From an uncultured Synechococcus sp. (lineage in GTDB: Bacteria > Cyanobacteriota > Cyanobacteriia > PCC-6307 > Cyanobiaceae): a DNA stretch of 45,120 nucleotides. How positions within the stretch are numbered: the stretch's first letter is position 1; each line of letters begins with the position of its first letter. Of the stretch, positions 34,067-42,480 are shown one piece after another. Below the pieces are notes generated by a model that worked only from the letters and a program-made list of their open reading frames with translations, was not told the origin of the DNA and did not search any database. The translations under genes and the position numbers were made by a program. The DNA lies in the NCBI GenBank assembly GCA_913049535.1, contig CAJWYF010000010.1, positions 1 through 45,120 on the forward strand, given 5' to 3'.

Positions 34067-34271
34067 CGAGCCAAGGCAACAGTCGAGATCGAGGCCCATC
34101 GACGCATGCATGACTTGGGGCTGCTCCAGGATTGATGCTCTGGGCGCGGCTCATCAAGGCCAGGGCTACCAGCCGTCCGCGCACCCCATCAATTCACTCC
34201 CTCAACGCTGAGGACGCAGGGAGGCGTGCATCGTCACGGGACAGGATGCTCGCCATGCCGGTCGCTATGGC

Positions 34272-35786
34272 TCAAGCCTGACCAGCTGGCGATGAACCAT
34301 GAGCGGGCGCCCAACTGCCATGCAGGCCATGGGGAATCGCCAGGGGAAGTTCGATCACCGCCTGCTCGCTGAGATCGACGGCATTGAGGATCACCAGGTC
34401 GCTTGCACAGCGGGCGCCGTTCCAGACCAGACAGAGCACCCAGCCATCGTCTTCTGCTGACGCGCCAGTTCGGGCCACCATCAGCGGTTCACTCACAAAG
34501 CCCCGCGGCGCGGCGCTCCATACCGTTGCTTCCCCGCTCAGCAGATCAAGCTTGCGGATCGCCTGCAGTGGGTCATTGCCGATCTCGCGCTCAGCCACCG
34601 CCATCCAGGCGTAGCGGGCCGGCAGGCCCAACTGGCCTGGATTCACCATGGCGAACTCGCAGCAGCGCGGACTGAGCTGTTCGCAGTGCATCGTCCCCTC
34701 AGTCAGCTGGAGGCGGCAGCGCTTCAGCAGCCCTTCAGGGATCTGCTCGAAGTCCACCTCACGGAAGTCCATATCAGGACCGATGGAGGGGAAGTCGTCG
34801 TAGTAGATGCTGTCGATCACCAGCTCATCGCCCTCTTCCCAGGCGTTGAGGTGGTGGAAGACAAAGCCCTCAGGCGCATCGATGATCCGTGGGGCTTCCC
34901 CGGCTTGGGATCCGCCATCGCGGGGGACCAGCCAGAACTTGGCTTGGCCATCGGCCTTGGAGCTGAGGCACTGGGCCGCCCCTTTGCGGCCCATCACAAA
35001 GGGCAGGGGGTTGAAGTTGATGGCGTTTTGCAGAAACACCGCCCAGTTGGGCGTGATGGCGAAGTCGTGCAGGAAGGCGAAGCCGTTGAAGCTGTCCCGG
35101 CGCTCGCTGAGCAGCTGGCCGGCCTTGATGCCCGCTTCTGCGTCAGCGTCAACGGCAAACTCCATCAGCCGCACGGTGCTGCGGGGGCCGGTCTTGACCC
35201 CAAAGGTCACCATGCGTTTGCTGCCGTGGTGGCCCGGGTCAAAGCGGGGATGGGCGCTGAAGGCCTCGCCGGGCTTGAGCACACCGTCGAGGCGGCTCAG
35301 CCCGCGGGTGTCGAGTGTGTCGGGGTCGAGGGCATGGGGCTCAGCGGCCTCCCAGAGGGCCAGCAGGTCATCGCCCAGGCGCACCACCCCTGTGTTGGCG
35401 ATGTTTTTGAGCCGCAGATCAAAGGCGTTGGCCATCACACCGCCAGGCTTCTGACTGCCGAAGACACCGCGGTAGAGCACCTTGCCGGCGGCTTCCTCGG
35501 CCTGCCAGCCCTCAGTGCGCACAAAGCGGTTGCTCAGCTGCGCCTGTCCCTGTTCAAAGCGCACGGCGGTGATCATGCCGTCGCCATCGAACGGGTGATG
35601 CACCCACTGCCCGCCGCGCTCGAGCCGGCCGGGGCCATTGCGGTACAGGACACCTTCCAGCTCAGCAGGCAGGCTGCCGCGGCTGACGATCAGGGGGACC
35701 GCCTCCAGCTCCTGGCCGACGTTGCGAAAGGCGCTGGCCCAGTCACTGCGGTCGTAGGCCGGGGCCTTGCTGGGGGCGGCGGTCAT
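34272..35786 (-). CDS. carotenoid oxygenase (RPE65/CCD family)
   Basis: The 504-residue, non-haem iron dioxygenase of the RPE65 family cleaves carotenoids or apocarotenoids. Its four iron histidines are recognisable: H179 (SAHPRFDP), H240 (FLHDFAIT), H311 (VFHHLNAWEEGD) and one near residue 485 (IPHGLHGSW). GVLYRNGPGRLERGG at 45-59 and HHPFDGDGMI at 63-72 are standard. It resembles Synechocystis apocarotenal oxygenase/Diox1 in size. No signal peptide; it probably associates with membranes peripherally. It is 40 bases downstream of the yciI-like gene. The 246 bases between its stop and the MFS start hold no gene apart from the inverted repeat. Confidence 0.94.
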   Translation of the reverse strand: MTAAPSKAPAYDRSDWASAFRNVGQELEAVPLIVSRGSLPAELEGVLYRNGPGRLERGGQWVHHPFDGDGMITAVRFEQGQAQLSNRFVRTEGWQAEEAAGKVLYRGVFGSQKPGGVMANAFDLRLKNIANTGVVRLGDDLLALWEAAEPHALDPDTLDTRGLSRLDGVLKPGEAFSAHPRFDPGHHGSKRMVTFGVKTGPRSTVRLMEFAVDADAEAGIKAGQLLSERRDSFNGFAFLHDFAITPNWAVFLQNAINFNPLPFVMGRKGAAQCLSSKADGQAKFWLVPRDGGSQAGEAPRIIDAPEGFVFHHLNAWEEGDELVIDSIYYDDFPSIGPDMDFREVDFEQIPEGLLKRCRLQLTEGTMHCEQLSPRCCEFAMVNPGQLGLPARYAWMAVAEREIGNDPLQAIRKLDLLSGEATVWSAAPRGFVSEPLMVARTGASAEDDGWVLCLVWNGARCASDLVILNAVDLSEQAVIELPLAIPHGLHGSWAPAHGSSPAGQA

Positions 35787-35826
35787 GGCTGGGCGATAGC
35801 GAAGACCATCATCCCGTAACGGAGTG

Positions 35827-36123
35827 TTAAGTGGCGTTCAATTGGCCTGCCACGCTCACCCACTGGTGCAGCTGCCAGTCCACCTGGCCGCTGCGCACCA
35901 TCGGGTCCTGCAGGATCAATGCCTCGGCGCTGCGGTAGTCGCTCGCCTGCAGCAGCAGGAGACCTCCACCTCCTGGTGTGCCCTGGCCATCGACGAGGTA
36001 GCCACTGCTGATGCTCACCCCTGCAGCGCGAAGGCGGTTCACCCAGTCGTGGTGTTCGGCAATGGTCTGGCGCATCTCGGAGCCGGAGCAGCGCAGGGTT
36101 TCGCGTTTGATGAACCAGGGCAC
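35827..36123 (-). CDS. YciI-like protein
   Basis: The 98-residue protein has the ferredoxin-like alpha/beta pattern of YciI: MPWFIKRETL strand, the helix EMRQTIAEHHDWVNRLRAAG with the family's HxxW/H region, GYLVDGQGTPGGGGLLLLQA strands, then ASDYRSAEALILQDP and VDWQLHQWVSV. The conserved His (H24/H25) and Asp residues of the putative active site are present. Function of the family is mostly unknown. It lies four bases after hisB on the same strand, so it is very likely co-transcribed with it. Confidence 0.87.
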   Translation of the reverse strand: MPWFIKRETLRCSGSEMRQTIAEHHDWVNRLRAAGVSISSGYLVDGQGTPGGGGLLLLQASDYRSAEALILQDPMVRSGQVDWQLHQWVSVAGQLNAT

Positions 36124-36127
36124 CGTT

Positions 36128-36745
36128 TCAGGCCTGGGCGCCGGCCTGCTCCAGCACCCCCTTGCTGCTGGGGATCTGGCCGGCGCGGCGCGGGTCGATT
36201 TCCGTGGCCATGCGCAGCGCCCGGGCGAAGGCCTTGAAACAGGCTTCCACGATGTGGTGGGAATTCACCCCATCGAGCTGACGGATGTGCAGCGTCAGCC
36301 CCGCGTTGTTGGCTACCGCCACGAAGAACTCCTTCACCAGTTCGGTGTCGTAGCTGCCGATCTTCTGGGCAGGGATGCTGAGGCTGTAACTGAGGTGGGG
36401 CCGGCCGGAGCAGTCCAGGGCCACCTGCACCAGGGCTTCATCGAGGGGTGCCAGGAAATGGCCGAAGCGGTGAATGCCCTTGCGATCACCGAGGGCCTGA
36501 CTGAGGGCCTGACCGACGGCGATGCCCACATCTTCATTGGTGTGGTGGTCATCGATATGGGTATCACCGCTGGCGCTGATCTCCAAATCAAACAGGCCGT
36601 GGCTGGCGATCTGGTGGAGCATGTGATCGAGAAACGGCACCCCGGTGCTCACGTGGCACTGTCCGGAGCCATCGAGTTGGAGGACCACTCGCACATCGGT
36701 CTCACCGGTCTGCCGGTGCACCTGCCCCTGGCGCTCAGTGCCCAT
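36128..36745 (-). CDS. hisB: imidazoleglycerol-phosphate dehydratase HisB
   Basis: HisB dehydrates imidazoleglycerol phosphate in histidine synthesis. The 205-residue monofunctional form starts [20 protein letters not shown]. It has [20 protein letters not shown], the metal-binding [17 protein letters not shown], the [16 protein letters not shown] strand and the second metal site [16 protein letters not shown]. All metal ligands appear present. It sits between the bestrophin-like gene (39 bases upstream) and the yciI-like gene. No other his genes are near, as is usual in cyanobacteria. Confidence 0.96.
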   Translation of the reverse strand: MGTERQGQVHRQTGETDVRVVLQLDGSGQCHVSTGVPFLDHMLHQIASHGLFDLEISASGDTHIDDHHTNEDVGIAVGQALSQALGDRKGIHRFGHFLAPLDEALVQVALDCSGRPHLSYSLSIPAQKIGSYDTELVKEFFVAVANNAGLTLHIRQLDGVNSHHIVEACFKAFARALRMATEIDPRRAGQIPSSKGVLEQAGAQA

Positions 36746-36784
36746 GCCCGCTCCGCTCTGACTCCATGCTGACAGCCTCTGGCG

Positions 36785-37690
36785 TCAGGTCCACACTTGG
36801 GCCCTGGGCCCCTGCGCCGGCAGCGCTGAGGGATGGCCTTGACCGAGCAGATCCGCGCTGATTTCAGCGCAAATGTGATCGAGCGGTAGTCCGAACGTCG
36901 CGCTGGTGAAGGGGTCTTCCAGCAGGGCACCGAGCCGTTCGGCCAGGACAAAGCCGATCAGGCTGATGAAGCCCACAACCGACCAATGGGGATGGCTGAT
37001 TTCGTCCATCCGCAGGAACAGCAGCAGCCCGAAAAACCAGACGATCCCTCGAATGAAGAGTGAATACGACGGTGGCATGGGTTGCTGTTGGATCTGCTCC
37101 AGTGCACCCATGGCCTTGAGGATGCGGCTGTGGATGCTTAACAGCATGGCCCGGCTGGGTCCCGCGTCGATCAGCCCCTGCTTGACAAGCTGGGCCATGC
37201 CTCGGGCCTGATCGCGCAACAGTTCCTGTCGCCCCCTGCCCGGTTCGATCTCGAGTTCTTGCTCCAGCTGAGCTGTGGCTTGCGCGCAGCTGGAGCTGAT
37301 CCAACCGCGCAGATCGCGATTGAGGTGCCAGCTGATCAGCACCTGCCGTCGGTTCAGCAGCTCCCACAGGTGGTGTTGCCCAGGCTGGCTCTGAAGGGCA
37401 ATCAGTCCATCGCGCCATTCACGGCTGGCACTCACCATGCAGGCCCATTGGGTGCGTGCATCCCACCAGCGTTGAAAGGCCTGGGTGTTGCGAAAGGCTG
37501 TGAACACCGACACTGAGATGCCGAGTAGCGGCAGCAGCACCTTGGGGCTGAGTTTGTGCTCCAGTGCCGGAGGGATCAGCAGGTGGCAGACCAGGGTCAG
37601 CACCAGCGCCAGCACCAGATCTCCCCGCATGGCATGCAGAACATGCCAGCACAACCGCAGCGTGCCCAAGCGACCGTTGGGGTGAAGCAT
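36785..37690 (-). CDS. bestrophin-like membrane protein
   Basis: The 301-residue protein fits the bestrophin/UPF0187 family, whose members form anion channels; in thylakoids of plants and algae they adjust the proton motive force. It has an N-terminal helix pair (about 22-70), the family segment LLGISVSVFTAFRNTQAFQR followed by WWDARTQW, and ASREWRDGLIAL. The C-terminal membrane part has SLFIRGIVWFFGLLLFLRMD, then FVLAERLGALLEDPFTSATF with LPLDHICAEI. These are diagnostic. The channel function in this organism is inference. It lies 15 bases downstream of fabI. Confidence 0.9.
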   Translation of the reverse strand: MLHPNGRLGTLRLCWHVLHAMRGDLVLALVLTLVCHLLIPPALEHKLSPKVLLPLLGISVSVFTAFRNTQAFQRWWDARTQWACMVSASREWRDGLIALQSQPGQHHLWELLNRRQVLISWHLNRDLRGWISSSCAQATAQLEQELEIEPGRGRQELLRDQARGMAQLVKQGLIDAGPSRAMLLSIHSRILKAMGALEQIQQQPMPPSYSLFIRGIVWFFGLLLFLRMDEISHPHWSVVGFISLIGFVLAERLGALLEDPFTSATFGLPLDHICAEISADLLGQGHPSALPAQGPRAQVWT

Positions 37691-37705
37691 GGCCTCAGCT
37701 CGAGA

Positions 37706-38488
37706 TCACATGCCGTTGACGCAGTAGCCGGCATCGACATAGATGGTCTGGCCGGAGATGCCGCTGGCGAGATCACTCAACAGGAAAGCGGCGGTGCCTC
37801 CCACCTCCATCTGGGTGACGGTGCGGCGCAGGGGCGCTTTTTCTTCCACGTTGTGGATCATGTCGAGGATGCCGCCGATGGCCGAGCTCGCCAGGGTGCG
37901 GATCGGGCCGGCACTGATCGCGTTCACGCGCACCTGCTTTTCAGGGCCCAGCTCCGCGGCCAGGTAGCGCACCGATGCCTCCAGGGCGGCCTTGGCCACG
38001 CCCATCACGTTGTAGTTGGGGATGGCTCGCTCGGCGCCCAGGTACGAGAGGGTGATCACCCCCGCCTTTTCGCTGAAGAGCGGCTTGGCGTGCGCGCAGA
38101 GCGGTGCCAGCGAGTAGGCGCTGATCTCCAGGGCCCGGGCAAACCCCTCGGCGGTGGTGGCGCTGTAATCACCCACAAGCTCCTCCTTGCCAGCGAAGGC
38201 CAGGCAGTGCACCAGGCCATCGAGCACGCCCCACTTCTCTTTGATCTGCTGGAAGACCGCCTCCATCTGGGCGGGGTCCTGCACGTTCAGAGGCAGGAAC
38301 AGGCTGGGCTCGAGCGGTGCGGTGAGTTCACGCACCTTGGCTTCAAAGCGGCCCTTGTCATCAGGCAGGTAGGTGATGCCCAGCTCGGCGCCGGCGGCTC
38401 TGAGCTGCTGGGCGATGCCCCAGGCGATGGAGCGGTTGTTGGCGATGCCGGTGACGAGGATCTTCTTGCCGGTCAGATCAAGCAGCAT
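37706..38488 (-). CDS. fabI: enoyl-[acyl-carrier-protein] reductase FabI
   Basis: FabI carries out the last reduction in each cycle of fatty acid elongation with NAD(P)H. The 260-residue protein starts MLLDLTGKKILVTGIANNRS. It has the SDR cofactor site, DGLVHCLAFAGKEEL, the catalytic Y-x6-K as the tyrosines in TLSYLGAERAIPNYNVMGVA with the following Lys in KAALEASVRYL, and the closing VNAISAGPIRTLASSAIGG. The C-terminus, GQTIYVDAGYCVNGM, is typical. ATG 38488 is chosen over the longer frame because family homology begins there. It is divergent from the photolyase-like gene and heads a minus-strand run through bestrophin, hisB and yciI. Confidence 0.96.
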   Translation of the reverse strand: MLLDLTGKKILVTGIANNRSIAWGIAQQLRAAGAELGITYLPDDKGRFEAKVRELTAPLEPSLFLPLNVQDPAQMEAVFQQIKEKWGVLDGLVHCLAFAGKEELVGDYSATTAEGFARALEISAYSLAPLCAHAKPLFSEKAGVITLSYLGAERAIPNYNVMGVAKAALEASVRYLAAELGPEKQVRVNAISAGPIRTLASSAIGGILDMIHNVEEKAPLRRTVTQMEVGGTAAFLLSDLASGISGQTIYVDAGYCVNGM

Positions 38489-38569
38489 CGGACGGTCCTG
38501 CAGGGCGTGAATCGCGCGATTCTCCCGCATGCCCCGCCAGGATCACCCCAGCGTTTCCCAATCAGGCTG

Positions 38570-39433
38570 GTGCCCGCCCCATCTCCGCCGCCGGATCCCC
38601 GTGATCTGCCGCGTCTGTTCAAAAGCCGAGCTGAGCTCAATGCCCTGCTGCAGCAGGAGTTTCCTGAGGCCCAGGGTGAGCTCAGTCCGATCCGTGGTGG
38701 GCGCAAGGCCGCCGAGGTGAAGCTCAGCAAGGTGGATCCCTCCCGCTACGCCCGCAGCCGCAATCACCTCAGCGGTGCGGTCACCGGACTATCGCCATAC
38801 ATTCGCCATGGAGTGTTCAGCCTGGCGGAGGTGCGTGATGCCGTGTTCCGTCGCATCAGCCGCCGTGATGACGGCACCAAATTGATCAATGAACTGGGTT
38901 GGCGCGATTTCTGGCAGCGCATGTGGCAGGACCTCGGTGATGGCATTCAGCAGGACCAGGAGGAGCACAAGACCGGTCATGACGCTGGCAGCTATGCACC
39001 TGAGTTGCCCCAGGACGTGCGGGACGGCAGCACGGGTCTGGCCTGCATGGATGGATTCCGCGAGGAGCTGGTCACCACCGGCTGGCTGCACAACCACGCC
39101 CGCATGTGGCTGGCGGCCTATCTGGTGCACTGGCGACGGGTGCACTGGCGCGTGGGGGCTGACTGGTTTCTCGAGCATCTGCTCGATGGTGACCCCGCCA
39201 GCAACCACCTCAGCTGGCAGTGGGTGGCCAGCTGCTTCAGTCACAAGCCTTACTTCTTCAACCGCGACAACCTTGAGCGCTACAGCAATGGCCGCTTCTG
39301 CAGGGACTGCGCCAGTGCCGGCCAGTGCCCCTTTGAAGGCAGCTACGACGCCTTGGAGGACCAGTTGTTTGCCGTGAGCGCGCCGGTGCGTGATGTGCCG
39401 GCCCGGGGCAGGGCTCAGCGGAGGCGCCGCTGA
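38570..39433 (+). CDS. photolyase/cryptochrome FAD-binding domain protein (standalone)
   Basis: The product of about 287 residues is only the helical FAD domain of the photolyase/cryptochrome family. It has YARSRNHLSGAVTGLSPYIR followed by HGVFSL, INELGWRDFWQRMW, ACMDGFREELVTTGWLHNHA then RMWLAAYLVH, and GADWFLEHLLDGDPASNHLS then WQWVAS. It lacks the N-terminal antenna domain. Near the end are three cysteines, C244, C247 and C253 (RFCRDCASAGQCPF). The start is unsure: GTG 38570 is used, GTG 38507 is possible; there is no ATG. The stop TGA shares its A with the next gene's ATG, and that gene encodes the missing N-terminal-like domain. Confidence 0.87.
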   Translation: MPAPSPPPDPRDLPRLFKSRAELNALLQQEFPEAQGELSPIRGGRKAAEVKLSKVDPSRYARSRNHLSGAVTGLSPYIRHGVFSLAEVRDAVFRRISRRDDGTKLINELGWRDFWQRMWQDLGDGIQQDQEEHKTGHDAGSYAPELPQDVRDGSTGLACMDGFREELVTTGWLHNHARMWLAAYLVHWRRVHWRVGADWFLEHLLDGDPASNHLSWQWVASCFSHKPYFFNRDNLERYSNGRFCRDCASAGQCPFEGSYDALEDQLFAVSAPVRDVPARGRAQRRRR

Positions 39434-39870
39434 TGGATCTCAGCAATCCGATCGTCTGGGTGCACGAGGAGGCCCTTGGCCCAGCCAACCCAGCCCTGAA
39501 GGACTGCCCCCAGGCCCCGGCCCTGTTTGTCTTTGACAATGACTGGATCCAGACGCAGAGCATCAGCCGCAAACGCCTGGGGTTCCTCTATGAGTGTGCC
39601 CTGGAGTTGCCGCTGACCCTGCGCCGGGGTGATGTGGTGGCGGAGGTTCTCGCGTTTGCCAAACGCTGCGGTGCCGATGGTGTGGTCACCAGCGGTGCGG
39701 TGGATCCGCGGCTGAACCGCTATGCCTCGCGCATCAACCGTGAGTTGCCCCTGTGGATCCTCGATGGTGATCCTTTTGTCGAATTGCCACGGCCGCCACG
39801 GCTGGGACGGTTCAGTCGCTACTGGCGAGAAGCAGAAGCAGTGGTCTGGGAGGGCTTCAGGGGGTCGTAG
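39433..39870 (+). CDS. photolyase N-terminal alpha/beta domain-like protein
   Basis: The 145-residue protein resembles the Rossmann-like N-terminal domain of photolyases. It has NPIVWVHEEALGPANPALKD (compare the usual WFRxDLRxxDNPAL), PALFVFDNDWI, SRKRLGFLYECALELPLTLR then RGDVVAEVLAFAKRCGADGV, and ITR-like RYASRINRELPLWILDGDPF. It has no FAD domain of its own; the FAD-domain gene is immediately upstream and overlaps by one base, so the two products may form one split enzyme. The 3' end overlaps the lipoprotein gene by 14 bases. DNA repair versus photoreception cannot be decided. Confidence 0.78.
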   Translation: MDLSNPIVWVHEEALGPANPALKDCPQAPALFVFDNDWIQTQSISRKRLGFLYECALELPLTLRRGDVVAEVLAFAKRCGADGVVTSGAVDPRLNRYASRINRELPLWILDGDPFVELPRPPRLGRFSRYWREAEAVVWEGFRGS

Positions 39871-40399
39871 CCGGTTCACCTTGCAGCATCTGCTGCTCTT
39901 CCCGGCGCAGGGCACTGGTATCGGGCAGCAGGTCAGCCCGATCCAGTGGTGGTAGCGGTTCGATCACCACCTCACTCTCCTGAGTCGGTGGTTCCACCCA
40001 CTGGAAGCTGGCTTTCGGCGCTCGGGCGTTGCAGAGCGCTTCGCTTTCGCGGCGCAGCAGCTGCTTGACCCGCCTGTTGCGAACCACCTGGAAAAACTCC
40101 TCGCGGCTGGCCAGGCCTGAGCTGAACGGGGCAGAACCATTGCCGTTGAACAGCCTTGCGGGGTCAGCATTCCAGCGTGGTTTGCACACGCCTGTGGTAC
40201 GGGTGTCGGCGTCAATCCAGATGTGGAGCCCGTAGCCATCGGGCTGGTTCACAACGGCAATGGCGTCATGGGGCTCGGTGCGGCTGAGGGGGTAGACCTT
40301 GAGGCCTGGGGTGCTGTGCTGACAGGCCCCAAGCAGGACGACGAGCCAGGGGAGAGCGAGACCGCCAAGCCGTTGCCCTTGGCGTTGCGGGAGGACCAT
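39857..40399 (-). CDS. putative lipoprotein
   Basis: The 180-residue product has a lipoprotein signal: a basic start (MVLPQRQGQR), a hydrophobic stretch LGGLALPWLVVLL and the lipobox LGAC with C26 as the lipidated residue. The mature part includes YGLHIWIDADTRTTGVCKPR and REEFFQVVRNRRVKQLLRRE, and a Pro/Glu-rich tail. I do not recognise the family. It is probably anchored to the inner or outer membrane facing the periplasm. It is divergent from the redoxin gene (60 bases between) and converges on the photolyase-domain gene. Confidence 0.78.
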   Translation of the reverse strand: MVLPQRQGQRLGGLALPWLVVLLGACQHSTPGLKVYPLSRTEPHDAIAVVNQPDGYGLHIWIDADTRTTGVCKPRWNADPARLFNGNGSAPFSSGLASREEFFQVVRNRRVKQLLRRESEALCNARAPKASFQWVEPPTQESEVVIEPLPPLDRADLLPDTSALRREEQQMLQGEPATTP

Positions 40400-40459
40400 G
40401 CCGATGGGGAACCGACCCCGGAAGCTGCCCTAGCTTGCCGGCAATTCAGCCGTCTGACC

Positions 40460-41017
40460 GTGGCCCTGACCGCCTCGACCATGCTGCCGCTGGGCACTGA
40501 GCTGCCAGCGTTCGAGCTGCCCGCGGTGGCTGGTGGCAGCTGGTCCACGCGTGCGCTGGACGGCCGGCCCGTGTTGGTGCTGTTCCTCTGTGCCCACTGC
40601 CCCTATGTCAAACACGTGGAAGCGAGCCTGACGGCTCTGGCGCAGGAGTTCAGCGAGAGCCTTCAGATCATCGCCATCAGCAGCAACAGCGTCATCACCC
40701 ATCCCCAGGATGCGCCTGAGCACCTGCTGGCCCAGCAGCAGCGTCTGGGCTGGCGCTTCCCGTACCTTCACGACGCAGACCAGGCCGTGGCCAAGGCGTT
40801 CCATGCCGCCTGCACGCCCGATCCCTTCCTCTTTGATGGTGATCAGCGCCTGATCTACCGCGGCCAGTTGGATGGCACCCGCCCCGGTGGGGAGGCGGCC
40901 AGCGACTGCGCCGATCTGCGCCGGGCGCTGGCAGCGCTGCAAGCAGGGCAGCCGCCGCTGGAGCCGCAGCATCCAGCGATGGGCTGCAATATCAAATGGC
41001 ATGCAGAAAGCCCTTAA
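40460..41017 (+). CDS. AhpC/TSA-type redoxin (thioredoxin-fold protein)
   Basis: The 185-residue protein has a thioredoxin fold of the AhpC/TSA/redoxin type: LGTELPAFELPAVAGGSWST, PVLVLFLCAHCPYVKHVEAS with the active-site-like Cys-x2-Cys (CAHC), LQIIAISSNSVITHPQDAPE, PYLHDADQAVAKAFHAACTP and FLFDGDQRLIYRGQLDGTRP. The C-terminus has GCNIKW with one more cysteine. Start GTG 40460 (VALTASTMLPLGTE) is chosen; ATG 40481 is possible. The frame is open far upstream, but that part is antisense to the lipoprotein gene. It probably works in thiol or peroxide handling. The aminotransferase gene follows after 10 bases. Confidence 0.87.
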   Translation: MALTASTMLPLGTELPAFELPAVAGGSWSTRALDGRPVLVLFLCAHCPYVKHVEASLTALAQEFSESLQIIAISSNSVITHPQDAPEHLLAQQQRLGWRFPYLHDADQAVAKAFHAACTPDPFLFDGDQRLIYRGQLDGTRPGGEAASDCADLRRALAALQAGQPPLEPQHPAMGCNIKWHAESP

Positions 41018-41027
41018 GCTTTCCCTC

Positions 41028-42257
41028 ATGAACGTCCCTCCCTTCGACCTCTCCGTTCAGTTGGCCGATCTGGGGGACGACCTGGACCAGGCGGTGCTGG
41101 ATGTGCTGCGCAGCGGCCGCTACATCGGCGGCCCCATCATCCAGCAGTTCGAATCGGACTTTGCTCAGTTCTGTGCAACGCCTCACGCGGTGGGTTGCAA
41201 CAGCGGCACCGATGCCTTGATCCTGGCCTTAAGAGGTCTGGGGATCGGTGCCGGTGATGAGGTGATCACCAGCTCCTTCAGTTTTTTTGCCACGGCAGAA
41301 GCGATCAGCGCTGTGGGAGCCACCCCGGTGTTCGTCGATGCGGACCCGCTCACCTATCTGATCGATCTCGATCAGGTGGAGGCGGCGATCACCCCAGCCA
41401 CTCGTGTGTTGATGCCGGTGCACCTGTTCGGGCGACCGGTGGACATGGGCCGCTTGATGGCGATTGCCGCTCGCCACGGGCTCAAGGTGGTGGAGGACTG
41501 TGCGCAGGCCACTGGCGCCCGCTGGCAGGGTCAACCTGTCGGCAGCTTCGGTGATGCGGGCTGTTTCAGCTTCTTCCCCACCAAAAATCTCGGCGCAGCA
41601 GGTGATGGAGGCGCCATCACCTGCCATGACAGCGCGCTGGCTCAACGGATGCGCGAGCTCGCTGTCCATGGCATGCCGCGCCGCTACCTCCACACCAACC
41701 TGGGTTACAACAGCCGGCTTGATGCGCTGCAGGCGGCCGTCCTCAGCGTCAAGCTGCCCCGACTGCAGGGCTGGCTGGAGCGTCGCCAAGCCATTGCCGA
41801 TCGCTACCTCAAGGGCTTAGAGGGCCATCCCACCGTGCAGCTGCCGGATCGAGGCCCCGACGGTCACAGCTGGAATCAGTTTGTGGTTCGTGTCGCTGCC
41901 TGCCCTGAAGCTGCACCGGCTTGCGGTGGTTCGTGTGAGCCCTGTGCCAACAGCGCTGAATGTCAGTTGCCTGAAGGTCGTTGCCGCAATTGGTTCCAGG
42001 CTGATCTGCGCGGACATGGCGTCAACACGATCATTTATTACCCCATTCCGATCCACCGCCAGCCCGCCTATGCCGAGCTGGGTTACCGCCCCGGCAGCTT
42101 GCCGGTCACCGAGCGGCTGGCGTCGGAAGTGCTGAGTTTGCCGATCTTCCCTGAACTCAGCACGGCCCAGCAGGACCATGTGCTTCAAGCGCTTGGTGTG
42201 TCTGCACCCGCCGTGATCCCGCTGCAACGCGAGGAGCGCGGATCTCAAGCGGCCTGA
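41028..42257 (+). CDS. DegT/DnrJ/EryC1-family aminotransferase with Cys-rich insertion
   Basis: The 409-residue PLP enzyme transfers an amino group to a nucleotide-linked keto sugar, in surface polysaccharide or related synthesis. Family marks: SGRYIGGPIIQQFE, GCNSGTDALILALRGLGIG, the PLP region VVEDCAQATGARWQG, the Schiff-base lysine K186 in FSFFPTKNLGAAGDGG, and GYNSRLDALQAAVLSVKL. The C-terminal part has IIYYPIPIHRQPAY. Between residues about 290 and 320 there is an unusual insertion with six cysteines (C292, 299, 303, 306, 312, 319). ATG 41028 is the start. No sugar-nucleotide genes lie next to it. Confidence 0.93.
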   Translation: MNVPPFDLSVQLADLGDDLDQAVLDVLRSGRYIGGPIIQQFESDFAQFCATPHAVGCNSGTDALILALRGLGIGAGDEVITSSFSFFATAEAISAVGATPVFVDADPLTYLIDLDQVEAAITPATRVLMPVHLFGRPVDMGRLMAIAARHGLKVVEDCAQATGARWQGQPVGSFGDAGCFSFFPTKNLGAAGDGGAITCHDSALAQRMRELAVHGMPRRYLHTNLGYNSRLDALQAAVLSVKLPRLQGWLERRQAIADRYLKGLEGHPTVQLPDRGPDGHSWNQFVVRVAACPEAAPACGGSCEPCANSAECQLPEGRCRNWFQADLRGHGVNTIIYYPIPIHRQPAYAELGYRPGSLPVTERLASEVLSLPIFPELSTAQQDHVLQALGVSAPAVIPLQREERGSQAA

Positions 42258-42415
42258 GGAAGTTCGTTGAGTGAGACCTCCTGGTCATCCACCAGGGTCA
42301 CCAGCGTGAAATCCTGCTCCCTCAAGTTGAAGAGCTCGGCGTAAGCCAGGCAGGAGGCCCTGTCCTGACCGGAAAAGCGCAGCACACCCTGATTGTCGTA
42401 AAGACCAGTCGTCAT
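42245..42415 (-). CDS. conserved-looking small protein, 56 aa
   Basis: A 57-codon minus-strand frame starts at ATG 42415 and encodes MTTGLYDNQGVLRFSGQDRA, then SCLAYAELFNLREQDFTLVT and a tail ending NELPQAA. The balanced composition with aromatic and acidic residues looks like a real small soluble protein of the kind common in picocyanobacteria. A -10-like TAAGAT (complement of 42449-42454) lies 33 bases upstream. The stop overlaps the aminotransferase 3' end by 13 bases. No family or function is known to me. Confidence 0.6.
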   Translation of the reverse strand: MTTGLYDNQGVLRFSGQDRASCLAYAELFNLREQDFTLVTLVDDQEVSLNELPQAA

Positions 42416-42480
42416 CAGAGCGGTCGCCGTGCTTGAAGATGCCAGTGAATCTTAAGACAATCCACTGATTTCCTGGGCCC

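Noticed and set aside
33893-34111. 72-codon minus-strand frame across the MFS start region
   Set aside because: It overlaps the MFS gene in another frame and runs through the inverted repeat; no protein-like features.
37556-38569. Plus-strand upstream extension of the photolyase FAD-domain frame
   Set aside because: It runs antisense through fabI and part of the bestrophin gene. Photolyase similarity begins only after about 38570.
40223-40459. Upstream extension of the redoxin frame
   Set aside because: It is antisense to the lipoprotein gene with its clear signal and lipobox; redoxin similarity starts near 40481.
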